Position numbers and translations under genes: made by a program. The notes beneath the pieces were generated by a model that worked only from the letters and a program-made list of their open reading frames with translations, had not been told where the DNA came from and did no database searches. This document shows, one piece after another, positions 56,076-64,000 of a DNA stretch of 64,000 bases. The stretch is taken from positions 78,181 to 142,180 of the forward strand of contig JADBXZ010000008.1 in the NCBI GenBank assembly GCA_020403265.1, read 5' to 3'. Origin of the DNA: Bacteroidota bacterium (GTDB lineage: Bacteria; Bacteroidota; Bacteroidia; B-17B0; Aurantibacillaceae). The first letter of the stretch is position 1; each line of letters opens with the position of its first letter.

Positions 56076-56092
56076 TTTAACTTTGATTGATT

Positions 56093-56593
56093 ATGAGAAA
56101 CTTAATTCTATTACTCGCCTTTTCGTTTTTTGCAACTTCATGCAAGACGCAAACTTCGTTGAACTTTACTGTTACTTACACTCAGCCCTATTGCGGTGGA
56201 GCTAAACCAACACCTGAAATTATTGAGGAAAGTAATCAACCAAAACCATATGCTAATTTTAAATTATTTTTCGTTAGCAAGAAAGGAAAAACTGATTCAG
56301 CTGTTACCGATGATAAAGGTGTGCTAAGAATTACACTTAGGAATGGGAATTATAGATTAATGGAAGGATGGAAATTGAAGAAAAGTACACCAAACGGGCA
56401 GCCTTTAAGTGATTATAGTTTGGAGTGTTTAAAAACAGAATGGGGTAAATCTTTGCAAACTATTAGTCTTGTGAAAGGTAAAGTTGTAGCAACCAAAACA
56501 ACCCCGCAGCCTTTAAAAATACATCTAGATTTACCTTGTGATTATGCAGTACCTTGCCTAGAGGTTAAGCATATACCGCCAATGCGCGAATAA
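56093..56593 (+). CDS. hypothetical lipoprotein
   Basis: A 166-residue lipoprotein with the signal LILLLAFSFFATSC. The mature part has TYTQPYCGGAKPTPE and PYANFKLFFVSKKGKTDSAVTDDKG, a small Ig-like domain, and cysteines near residues 46, 120, 149 and 155. A TAACTTTG box (56078-56085) directly precedes it, so the ATG at 56093 is preferred to the TTG two codons upstream, and the leader is very short. Function unknown. Confidence 0.6.
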   Translation: MRNLILLLAFSFFATSCKTQTSLNFTVTYTQPYCGGAKPTPEIIEESNQPKPYANFKLFFVSKKGKTDSAVTDDKGVLRITLRNGNYRLMEGWKLKKSTPNGQPLSDYSLECLKTEWGKSLQTISLVKGKVVATKTTPQPLKIHLDLPCDYAVPCLEVKHIPPMRE

Positions 56594-56640
56594 GTATTGA
56601 AAAAACAAGTATTAATAACAGTAGTTGAAATTATTAAATC

Positions 56641-57018
56641 ATGAAAAAAATTATTTTATTCTTTTTGCTTTGTGTAAGTCAAGTTGGATTCACACAAACG
56701 AATTTAACCGCCGAGCAATTTAAACAACAGCTAAGCACCAAAAACACCGTGGTAATTGACTTGCGTACACCTGAAGAAATAACCAAAAAAGGGAAAATAA
56801 AAAATGCTTTTGAGATCAACTGGTTTGATAAAAATGCGGAGGCTATTGTTTCTAAACTGGATAAATCAAAATCGTATCTTTTATACTGTGCCGGTGGCGG
56901 AAGAAGTGGAGAAGCGCTTGAGTTTATGCAGAAGAATAATTTTAAAAACGTAGCTCATATGCAAAATGGCTTTTCAGAGTGGCTACAAAAGGGTTATGAA
57001 GTAGAGCATAAAAAATAA
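56641..57018 (+). CDS. exported rhodanese-like protein
   Basis: A 125-residue single rhodanese domain with a signal peptide (residues 1-19, ending VGFTQ). The active-site loop YCAGGGRSG contains C83, and VVIDLRTPEEITKKGKI is the usual entry motif. Rhodaneses transfer sulfane sulfur; an exported copy may act in periplasmic sulfur or redox handling. It is followed after 6 bases by a small hydrolase gene. Confidence 0.88.
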   Translation: MKKIILFFLLCVSQVGFTQTNLTAEQFKQQLSTKNTVVIDLRTPEEITKKGKIKNAFEINWFDKNAEAIVSKLDKSKSYLLYCAGGGRSGEALEFMQKNNFKNVAHMQNGFSEWLQKGYEVEHKK

Positions 57019-57023
57019 GTGAT

Positions 57024-57668
57024 TTGAAAAAAGTATATGCTATACCCGGTCTGGGCTGTACCAAGGATTTATTTCAAAACATTCGAATTCCAAATCACGA
57101 ACTAGTTGTATTAAACTGGCCGCAGACCAAGCCGAGTGAAAGTTTAAAAGCGTACGCTCAAAAATTTTTACCGCAAATTAACACCAATGAAAAAGTTAGT
57201 TTAATAGGCGTCTCTTTTGGAGGTATGATTTGTTCTGAACTCATAGAATTAATTGAAACAGATAAAGTGGTGTTGATTTCATCCACCAAAAACAAAAAGC
57301 AATTCCCTTTTTTACTTAAATTTTTAAAAGTAATACCATTGTATTACTTTTTAACTAATTATTTTTTTACAACCGGAGGTCAATTAAAACGTAGACTTTT
57401 GGGATTTGATGATTATTACAGCAAATTATTCACTGACATGATGAGCAGTATGCGACCAAATTATTTCAGGCACGCTATAAATACAATTGTTAACTGGCAA
57501 AGAACAGAAAACAATCCCAAAATTATTCAGATACACGGCACAAAAGATCGATTAATGCCGGTAAGCTTAATAGATGCAAAATACATCATTAAAGACGGAT
57601 CACATGCGATGGTGTTAACGCGCGCTGAAGAAATTAATTTAATTCTCAACGAAGTATTTAACGATTAA
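57024..57668 (+). CDS. alpha/beta hydrolase
   Basis: A 214-residue alpha/beta hydrolase without a signal peptide. It opens VYAIPGLGCTKDLF (oxyanion region), has the nucleophile elbow GVSFGGM with S64, an acid in IHGTKDRLMP and a catalytic histidine in DGSHAMVL. It starts at TTG 57024 after the rhodanese gene and its last 4 bases overlap the convergent nusB gene. Substrate unknown. Confidence 0.78.
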   Translation: MKKVYAIPGLGCTKDLFQNIRIPNHELVVLNWPQTKPSESLKAYAQKFLPQINTNEKVSLIGVSFGGMICSELIELIETDKVVLISSTKNKKQFPFLLKFLKVIPLYYFLTNYFFTTGGQLKRRLLGFDDYYSKLFTDMMSSMRPNYFRHAINTIVNWQRTENNPKIIQIHGTKDRLMPVSLIDAKYIIKDGSHAMVLTRAEEINLILNEVFND

Positions 57669-58603
57669 TCTTCCTTTAAACCTTTACCGATTTTATTGAT
57701 TTTGTTGTTACGGCGTAACTCAATAATAATTTGATCTAATACACCATTTAAAAATAATTTACTTTGTGGCGTACTATATTCTTTACTGATGTCAATGTAT
57801 TCGTTAAGTGATGCTTTTACAGGGATTGTAGGGATGTAAACAATTTCTGTTAGGGCCATTTCCATTAAAAGCATGTCCATGTTTGCAATACGGTCCAACT
57901 CCCAATTTTTAGTATGTTTCCCAATTAATTCTTTAAAATCAGCCCTGTACATGATGGTTCTGTTGAACAAGGCGCTCATGAATTCGAAATCATCTTTCTC
58001 ATCACGGAGCAAAGGCATTAAACTAAACTTGTCGTTGGTTTTTTCGAGTGTTCTAACAACCGAATTAAATGCAACAAATGCGTCGTCGGCCCAGTGCATA
58101 TTTTTATCTTCGAACAAAGATTGTAGCACCTCGTTTTCACTCAGTTGTTCTACTACATAATCGATTAAAAATTGGCGGTCTTCGTTTTGATCATTGTTAC
58201 TGTTTTGCATGTATGTTTTATACAAATCACTCGCACGTAAATCAAAAAATAATTTTCGAACTAAATCAAAATCATTTTGCCAGCTGATTTTGCGTTTCTC
58301 CAATAAATCCTGAAAACTTTTGTTAGTCTCAAGATCTTTCAAAATATAATTGTTAACAAATTTAAGATTCGGATTTAAGTCTTCCTGATTAGGTAATTTT
58401 TTGTTTTTGTGTTCATCAATAATCACCAATGCAGTATGGTGTATATGATTGAGCAAACTAAAAATGGTTAGATAAAGATCGTAAATTTTGTCAAGGCTTT
58501 TGAACATGTCTTTTTCAAACAACTTGGCATTGGCATTCTCGTGCTGAAAATAACCATATAAGGCTTGCATCACCTTTATTCGTAAAAACCTTCTATTGAG
58601 CAT
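57665..58603 (-). CDS. nusB: transcription antitermination factor NusB
   Basis: A 312-residue protein, twice the length of E. coli NusB, as is normal in Bacteroidota. It opens LNRRFLRIKVMQALYGYFQHENA and closes with the RNA-binding domain segments ELDRIANMDMLLMEMALTEI and VKASLNEYIDISKEYSTPQSKLFLNGVLD, which are characteristic. NusB acts with NusE in rRNA antitermination. The central extra helical region (about 100-190) is specific to the phylum. Confidence 0.92.
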   Translation of the reverse strand: MLNRRFLRIKVMQALYGYFQHENANAKLFEKDMFKSLDKIYDLYLTIFSLLNHIHHTALVIIDEHKNKKLPNQEDLNPNLKFVNNYILKDLETNKSFQDLLEKRKISWQNDFDLVRKLFFDLRASDLYKTYMQNSNNDQNEDRQFLIDYVVEQLSENEVLQSLFEDKNMHWADDAFVAFNSVVRTLEKTNDKFSLMPLLRDEKDDFEFMSALFNRTIMYRADFKELIGKHTKNWELDRIANMDMLLMEMALTEIVYIPTIPVKASLNEYIDISKEYSTPQSKLFLNGVLDQIIIELRRNNKINKIGKGLKED

Positions 58604-58608
58604 ATTTA

Positions 58609-59712
58609 TTAAAGTACAGCGTTAATTCTAGCAATTGCTTCTAAACGTTGTTCCCCAAGTTTATTAGCTGCTTTGTAAGTGGCAATTTTTTCGGCTTTTG
58701 CTAGTTGAAATAAGTTAAAAGTAGTGTCGTAAATTTTTTCCGCATGTGCTAAGGCTCTTTCTCTGTTATAACCATCTAATTCGTAATACACATTGATAAT
58801 TCCTCCCGCATTCACAACGAAATCAGGTGCATATAAAATACCTTTTTGACCAACAGCTTCACCATGGATCGTTTCATCTGCCAATTGATTATTGGCAGCA
58901 CCACAAATAATTTTGCATTTTAATTTACTTAATGTGTTATCATTAATAGTTGCACCTAAGGCACATGGGGCATAAATATCAATATCCAAATCAAACATCG
59001 TGTCGGCACTAACAACTTCTGCTTTGTATTTATTCGCAACTTCTTTTAAACGCTCTTGGTTAATGTCATTAACGTATACTTTAGCGCCTTCTTTGGTTAA
59101 ATGACTCACTAAAACTTCACCTACATGCCCAATTCCTTGAACTAAAACTTTTTTACCGTTAAGGCTGTCGTTTCCCCAGGTTTCGCGCGCACTGGCTTTC
59201 ATACTCACGTATACACCGTAGGCCGTAACCGGACTTGGATCGCCACTACCGCCCATATTTTCTGGTAAACCACTTACATAGTCGGTTTCCATTTTAATAA
59301 TTTCCATGTCTCTACTGGTCATTGCTACATCTTCCGCAGTAATGTATTTGCCGCCAAGACTATTTACAAATTTTCCAAATCTTCTGAGTAAGGCTTCGTT
59401 CTTTAATTTTTTCGGATCACCTATAATCACAGCTTTACCGCCACCAAGATTTATTCCTGCCACACTCGACTTGTAAGTCATCCCTCTTGAAAGACGCAAC
59501 ACATCCGTTAAAGCTTCTGCCTCATTATTATAATTCCAAAAACGTGTGCCGCCAAGCGATGGGCCTAATATGGTATTGTGAACAGCTATAATAGCTTTTA
59601 AACCGGTTGCATTATCGTTACAAAATAAAATTTGTTCGTGATTATGTATGGCCATTTGTGCAATAACAGGATTAACACTAAGGTCTATTTGAGATAAGGT
59701 TTTTACTTCCAT
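58609..59712 (-). CDS. leucine/Glu-Leu-Phe-Val dehydrogenase
   Basis: A 367-residue NAD-dependent amino-acid dehydrogenase. The substrate-binding SLGGTRFWNY, the catalytic lysine in NLGGGKAVIIGDP and the PENMGGSGDPSPVTAYGV segment match leucine dehydrogenases; the Rossmann motif is VLVQGIGHVGEVLV. It deaminates branched-chain amino acids to 2-oxo acids. It lies 5 bases upstream of nusB in the same direction. Valine or phenylalanine preference cannot be excluded. Confidence 0.9.
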   Translation of the reverse strand: MEVKTLSQIDLSVNPVIAQMAIHNHEQILFCNDNATGLKAIIAVHNTILGPSLGGTRFWNYNNEAEALTDVLRLSRGMTYKSSVAGINLGGGKAVIIGDPKKLKNEALLRRFGKFVNSLGGKYITAEDVAMTSRDMEIIKMETDYVSGLPENMGGSGDPSPVTAYGVYVSMKASARETWGNDSLNGKKVLVQGIGHVGEVLVSHLTKEGAKVYVNDINQERLKEVANKYKAEVVSADTMFDLDIDIYAPCALGATINDNTLSKLKCKIICGAANNQLADETIHGEAVGQKGILYAPDFVVNAGGIINVYYELDGYNRERALAHAEKIYDTTFNLFQLAKAEKIATYKAANKLGEQRLEAIARINAVL

Positions 59713-60027
59713 AACTTATTAGAAAAAAGCAAATTTAGGGGATTTTTTCACAAACTAGCGAGATTTTAAGCCTTTTTACAAAATTAATGAGATTGTTTAA
59801 CTCATTATTGAAAAAGGAGAACAAAGAATTCATTGGTCTTAATCGGATTGCGCAAAAGCATACTAAACCAACTAATGGTACACGGAGAAATTACTAATGA
59901 AATTGATTATAAAAAGGTGATTATAAAACAAGAGAAAAGAATGGTTACAGAGTGTTGAAAAAAATATTTCTTGTAACTTTTTTTAGCGATTAATTTATAA
60001 TTGACATCAACTTTAAATTAAAAAATT
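59713..60027. other. 315-bp intergenic region between divergent genes
   Basis: Holds the promoters of leucine dehydrogenase (minus) and gldM (plus). A 49-codon open stretch ends at 59958, but it has no recognisable product and no obvious start. I see no RNA gene or repeat here. Confidence 0.5.
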
Positions 60028-61695
60028 ATGGCAGGCGCAAAAGAAACCCCTCGGCAAAAAATGATAGGCATGATGTATCTTGTACTAACATGTCTTTTGG
60101 CACTTAATGTGAGTAAAGAAGTGTTACAAGGTTTTGTAACAATAAACGAAAACATTGAAACCACAAACTCTAACTTTTCTAATAACACACGTTTAATGCT
60201 CAAAGCTTTTGATGATGCTATTAAAAATGGTCATCCTGAAGTAAAGGGTTACTATGAAAAAGCTAAATTAGCTTGCACCAAAACACAAAAAACTTACGAT
60301 TATATTGAAATTTTAAAACAACAGGTAAAGCAATACACCGAAGCTGTTTCAGGCGCTGATACCATGCGTTTGGCTAATATTGAAAAATTGGATGATTACG
60401 ATAAGCCAACATTTTTTTTGTTGGGTGATGATGAAGCAAAGCCCAAAACCGGAACCTATTCAGCCAACGAATTGAGGAATGAAGTAAATGGTTTGGCTTC
60501 AGAATTGAATTTACTCATTAACACCATGACAGAAAAAGATGGCTTAAAATTACCTGAGGAAGACGCCAAAGTATTAAGAGAGCAAATAAAATTGTTTACA
60601 CCAACTGATAATTACTTTAATAAAGAAGGCGAGCGGATCACATGGGAAACCCGTAATTTTTATCACATGCCATTGGCAGCTGTCATTACTAATTTATCTA
60701 AAATACAAAGCGATATCCGAAACATAGAAGCAGAGTTGGTTAATAAATTTGCTTCAGCAAGTGGTAAACTCAGTATTAATTTTAATTCTTATCAGGCACG
60801 GATTGTACCAACATCACAATATGTGCAAACCGGAAATAACTATGAAGCGGATGTTTTTTTATCGGCAACCAGTACTGAGTTTAAGGATGATAATATACAA
60901 TTTATTTTAGGCGATGTAGATACAACATCAGGTAATTTAATGCCAGGTGCGGAGGTGTTGCCAATTAAGGCGGGTAATGGCAAGATAGCAATACCTGCAG
61001 TTGCAATCGGAAAGAAAGAAATAAAGGGTTGGATCAAATTCAAAAACGGAATGGGCAAGTTCCAGTATTTTCCTTATCAAAATGAATATGTGGTAGCTAA
61101 CAGCGCAGTTGCTGTGAGTGCCGATAAAATGAATGTGCTGTACATTGGTGCCGATAATGATTTAAGTATAAGTGCTGCAGGCATTGCACCTACTGAAATG
61201 GTTGTGGTTGGTAGCGGTTGCGGAATTAATTTAAAAAATACAGGAAGTGGCAAGTACATTGCAAAGGTGAGTACAACAGGCACTTGCTCAATTAACGTTT
61301 ATGAACGAACTGCCAATGGAAATAAATTGCATGGCGCACCAAAGCTTTTTAAAGTGAAAAAATTTCCAACGCCACCTGTAAAATTACTAGGCAGACCGTG
61401 TTACGGAACAATTGATATTCCCGCAAGTGAAGTAAAACTGCTCAGTAGTATTGGTGTTGACTTAAGTATGTTTGATTTTAATGTGCCTTTTAAAATTATT
61501 AAATACAACATTTCTCTGGCATTAAATAATAAATTAGGTGATAGTAAAACCATTAACGGCAATAATTTAAACGGGGTTTTTGCTTCTGAACTTTCAAAAA
61601 TTAAAAAAGGTGATAAGGTATACATCGAGGATATTGTTGTGATAGGTCCTGATGGGCAAAGGAACATGGGCAATGTTAAAATTAATGTAAAGTAG
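60028..61695 (+). CDS. gldM: gliding motility / T9SS motor protein GldM
   Basis: A 555-residue inner-membrane-anchored periplasmic protein. The N-terminus AGAKETPRQKMIGMMYLVLTCLLALNVSKEVLQGF is the GldM signature (given here by its core PRQKMIGMMYLVL and LLALNVSKEVL): a single transmembrane helix followed by the helical D1 domain and Ig-like D2-D4 domains to the C-terminus. GldL and GldM form the proton-driven motor of the T9SS. No gldK, gldL or gldN is adjacent, although these normally form one operon. The next gene is TonB-like. Confidence 0.9.
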   Translation: MAGAKETPRQKMIGMMYLVLTCLLALNVSKEVLQGFVTINENIETTNSNFSNNTRLMLKAFDDAIKNGHPEVKGYYEKAKLACTKTQKTYDYIEILKQQVKQYTEAVSGADTMRLANIEKLDDYDKPTFFLLGDDEAKPKTGTYSANELRNEVNGLASELNLLINTMTEKDGLKLPEEDAKVLREQIKLFTPTDNYFNKEGERITWETRNFYHMPLAAVITNLSKIQSDIRNIEAELVNKFASASGKLSINFNSYQARIVPTSQYVQTGNNYEADVFLSATSTEFKDDNIQFILGDVDTTSGNLMPGAEVLPIKAGNGKIAIPAVAIGKKEIKGWIKFKNGMGKFQYFPYQNEYVVANSAVAVSADKMNVLYIGADNDLSISAAGIAPTEMVVVGSGCGINLKNTGSGKYIAKVSTTGTCSINVYERTANGNKLHGAPKLFKVKKFPTPPVKLLGRPCYGTIDIPASEVKLLSSIGVDLSMFDFNVPFKIIKYNISLALNNKLGDSKTINGNNLNGVFASELSKIKKGDKVYIEDIVVIGPDGQRNMGNVKINVK

Positions 61696-61849
61696 TAACC
61701 ATATAAAGGATAAATATACCCACTTAACCAAAATAATTTACCAGATTTAAAAGGCAGGGATTGAAACGGAAATTCCAGATGTAATTTTACACCAACGATT
61801 AATGTTAAAGCGCAAAACAGATAGTCGGAAACAATTAAAATTAAACGTT

Positions 61850-62677
61850 ATGAATATTCCGGTAAACAATCAGCAAAAATTAAATGAAGTTATTTTTGCC
61901 AACAAAAACAAAGCTTATGGCGCGTATGAAATTCGTTCAACCTATGGCGAAACACTTTTTAAATCATTAGCCATTGTGGCTTTAACTTTTGGAAGTTTAA
62001 TGAGTTTGGGTTATTATTTTACGCATAGAACCGAATTACCGACTTCAACTGAAATAACTCAACTCATTCCAGATATTATCACGGAGGTTAATATTAACAA
62101 ACCGGTTGATATGGATAAGCCAAAATCAACTCCAGTTGATCCAACGCCATCTAACGCAAATAAACCAAATTCACAAGCAGTTGGCACAATTGTAAAAGAT
62201 AGTTTAGTGGTAGAAACAAACAGCACCAGCATTAATACTGATGTAACCGGCACAAGCACTTCCAGTACACAAGGAACGGGCGATCCAACCAATACGGGTT
62301 CAAGCGGAACAGGCTCTTTAACCAACAATGGCAATGGTGCAGGTGGTAACGAAAATGATGTTAGAATTTTTGCAGATGAAGCACCTGAGTTTGAAGGAGG
62401 GTTGAGCGCTCTTTACCGCTTTATTTCTTCTAAAATTGTTTATCCTAACGGTGCAAGGGAAGCAGGCAAAGAAGGAACCGCCTATGTTAGATTTGTAGTT
62501 GATGAAACCGGTGGTGTTACTAACGTAATTACACAAAACAAATTAGGTTTTGGGCTTGATGAAGAAGCGAGACGCGTTATTACCCTTTTACCAAAATTTA
62601 AAAAACCGGGTTATGTGAATAAACAGCCGGTAAAAGTTTACTACAACATTCCAATAAAATTTTCAATGGCAAAGTAG
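61850..62677 (+). CDS. TonB family energy transducer
   Basis: A 275-residue protein. The N-terminus QQKLNEVIFANKNKAYGAYEIR is followed by one transmembrane helix (about 37-56), a proline/serine/threonine/glycine-rich periplasmic linker (60-180) and a C-terminal TonB domain (SSKIVYPNGAREAGKEGTAYVRFVVDETG, with its core YPNGAREAGKEGTAYVRFVV). TonB passes proton-motive energy to outer-membrane receptors. ATG 61850 is preferred to ATG 61802 because the protein then starts in the usual way. It follows gldM by 154 bases. Confidence 0.85.
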   Translation: MNIPVNNQQKLNEVIFANKNKAYGAYEIRSTYGETLFKSLAIVALTFGSLMSLGYYFTHRTELPTSTEITQLIPDIITEVNINKPVDMDKPKSTPVDPTPSNANKPNSQAVGTIVKDSLVVETNSTSINTDVTGTSTSSTQGTGDPTNTGSSGTGSLTNNGNGAGGNENDVRIFADEAPEFEGGLSALYRFISSKIVYPNGAREAGKEGTAYVRFVVDETGGVTNVITQNKLGFGLDEEARRVITLLPKFKKPGYVNKQPVKVYYNIPIKFSMAK

Positions 62678-62693
62678 TGTGGGTATCAAACAA

Positions 62694-62726
62694 AAAAAAC
62701 CGAACTAATCAGTTCGGTTTTTTTTA
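62694..62726 (+). terminator. intrinsic terminator after the TonB-family gene
   Basis: AACCGAACT pairs with AGTTCGGTT over AATC, flanked by an A-run and a T-run, so it can work on both strands. Confidence 0.85.
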
Positions 62727-62742
62727 TGTTGTATGAAGTCTT

Positions 62743-62894
62743 TTATACTCTAATGCCAATCACACACACATCATCCACCTGCTCCAAATTACCTCTCCAT
62801 TTTTCAAATGCATCAGTTAGTTTTTCTTTTTGTTCATCTAAACTCAAGTGACTAGTGCTTAAAAATAATTCCCTGCTCCACTGTATTTGTAATA
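62743..62894 (-). pseudogene. decayed C-terminal fragment of a SpoIIE-type phosphatase
   Basis: Translating the minus strand gives RELFLSTSHLSLDEQKEKLT, then DAFEKWRGNLEQVDDVCVIG and IRV, then a stop at 62743. This matches the end of the intact phosphatase of this window (FENWKGLLEQVDDVTIIGVRV at 42790-42855). Upstream of RELF the frame shifts by one base (YYKYSGA is in the other frame) and stops follow, so only the last 50 or so codons of a former gene remain. It probably marks a deletion or rearrangement. Confidence 0.75.
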
Positions 62895-62960
62895 CTACGG
62901 TCTAAATTAGCATTAGCTTAGTTTACGGTTACAAACAAAAACACAAAGCATTTAGCCTAG

Positions 62961-62975
62961 CCGCCGCCAAGGCGG
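62961..62975. repeat. short GC-rich hairpin
   Basis: CCGCC GCCAA GGCGG lies in AT-rich intergenic DNA upstream of the last gene. Too short to classify; it may be the remnant of a REP-like unit. Confidence 0.3.
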
Positions 62976-63083
62976 ATGTTCGCAACGGTTTTTGTAAACC
63001 AGTGCAATACACAATACCTCATAATAACAAGAATTTAACACCAATAAATTTGCTTTTTACACCTAATAGTTTAATTTAGCTAT

Positions 63084-64000
63084 ATGAAAAAACTTATCAA
63101 CCTATTTTTATTGTTTTGTTTTACTAAAATTGATGCGCAAGTAAACTTAATACCAAACCCAAGCTTTGAGGAGGATACGGCTTGCCCGAATAATTTTTCT
63201 CAAATTTATAAATTAAAGGAATGGTATAGTTTGAATCTAACACCAGATTATTTTAATAAATGTTACAATGGATTTGGCAAATATACCTCAATTCCGTCTA
63301 ATACTTTTGGGTATCAGAATGTTGCCAACGGTTGCCATAGTTATGCAGGTTTACATACTTTTGTTAATCCAATCAATTCAACAAGTAATGAAGTTCTAGG
63401 TGTTAAATTAACTTCTCAATTATTGATTGGTACAAAATATTTCTTATCATTGGATTTGTCTTTATCGAATACATCTAAAAGAGCCAGTAATAAATTTGGT
63501 GCATCTTTTTCAACTACTCAACCAATTTATACTTTTACTTCAACACCAACCAATTCTGCACACATAACTTTTACTCAAACTGTAAGTGATACATTAAATT
63601 GGGTGAAATTATTTGGTTCTTTTATTTCAACGAATAATTATGAGTTTATTTCGCTAGGAAATTTTTTTGATACACTTTCTTTTACCCTTACATACTTGTA
63701 TAATGAGCTGTCTCCAAATATTTACTATTACATAGATAATGTTTGCTTAACTACTGATTCTGCTTTTGCTTATAATTATACTTTTAATTGTTTAACAACA
63801 GATAAGGACGAATATAAAAAAAACGATTTTAAAATTTATCCAAACCCCACAAAAAATATAATAAAATTTAATAGTGACGAGGAGATTATAGATATAGAAC
63901 TTTACGACGTTAATTTTAAAAATCAATTTTTTCTTAGAAAAGAAAATGAGTTGTTTTTTGATTTACCAGTCGGGGTATATTTTTTTAAAATAAGATTCAA
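63084..64000 (+). CDS. secreted T9SS-cargo protein, 3' end cut by window
   Basis: About 305 residues are visible. A signal peptide (MKKLINLFLLFCFTKIDAQ) is followed by VNLIPNPSFEEDTACP, the start of a carbohydrate-binding-like jelly-roll domain often seen in such proteins, and by a type A T9SS sorting domain (KIYPNPTKNIIKFNSDEE ... PVGVYFFKI). The frame is open at the window end, so the last few residues are missing. The ligand is unknown. Confidence 0.82.
   Translation, partial: MKKLINLFLLFCFTKIDAQVNLIPNPSFEEDTACPNNFSQIYKLKEWYSLNLTPDYFNKCYNGFGKYTSIPSNTFGYQNVANGCHSYAGLHTFVNPINSTSNEVLGVKLTSQLLIGTKYFLSLDLSLSNTSKRASNKFGASFSTTQPIYTFTSTPTNSAHITFTQTVSDTLNWVKLFGSFISTNNYEFISLGNFFDTLSFTLTYLYNELSPNIYYYIDNVCLTTDSAFAYNYTFNCLTTDKDEYKKNDFKIYPNPTKNIIKFNSDEEIIDIELYDVNFKNQFFLRKENELFFDLPVGVYFFKIRF

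Overview
The window is AT-rich chromosomal DNA from a member of the Bacteroidota, most likely Flavobacteriales-like. The evidence is the type IX secretion (T9SS) sorting domains on five secreted proteins, gldH and gldM, a very long NusB, a YceI/MarR pair, cytochrome c maturation genes with a CcmE of the CxxxY type, and promoters of the Bacteroidetes form (TTG or TTTG, about 20 bases, then TAnnTTTG). Start codons generally lack a Shine-Dalgarno sequence and follow A-rich leaders.

Layout. 1-8.9 kb: Xaa-Pro aminopeptidase, an alpha/beta hydrolase, YceI with its MarR regulator, ccmC-ccmD-ccmE-ccmF, a DUF2520 dehydrogenase-like gene and a KdsC-like phosphatase. 8.9-27.7 kb: large secreted T9SS proteins (a beta-propeller protein, a CotH-kinase protein and a repeat protein), a YqeY-like protein, an ACC-deaminase-like enzyme, ricT (PSP1), gldH with a small zincin, a VTC-type polyphosphate polymerase-like gene with DUF4956, and several envelope proteins. 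27.7-34.9 kb: a sensor kinase, SlyD-like FKBP, TonB-dependent receptor, purA, trpS and tRNA-Glu(TTC).

34.85-39.79 kb is a 4.9-kb integrated element in the 3' end of tRNA-Glu, bounded by 13-bp direct repeats. It carries a tyrosine integrase, an AlpA/Xis-like helix-turn-helix protein, a filamentous-phage-type Rep, a probable terminase small subunit, two unrecognised proteins and a small lipoprotein. It has no capsid or large-terminase gene. This set resembles a minimal phage satellite (PICI-like) and is one of the two most interesting parts of the window.

42.9-51.7 kb is a type II-C CRISPR-Cas locus: an array of 24 repeats (21 perfect 47-mers), cas2, a REP-associated tyrosine transposase (RAYT) gene, cas1, cas9 and a divergent tracrRNA. 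The RAYT gene lies between cas1 and cas2. Different short palindromes lie inside two CRISPR repeats (both at repeat position 13), in frame inside cas1, in frame inside the RAYT gene, and between the array and cas2. Each intact repeat also carries a match to the Bacteroidetes promoter, which would give every spacer its own promoter.

51.8-64 kb: dsbD and a stand-alone DsbD N-domain paralogue, malate dehydrogenase, a rhodanese, a small hydrolase, nusB, leucine dehydrogenase, an orphan gldM followed by a TonB-family gene, a decayed fragment of a SpoIIE-type phosphatase, and a T9SS-cargo gene cut by the window end.
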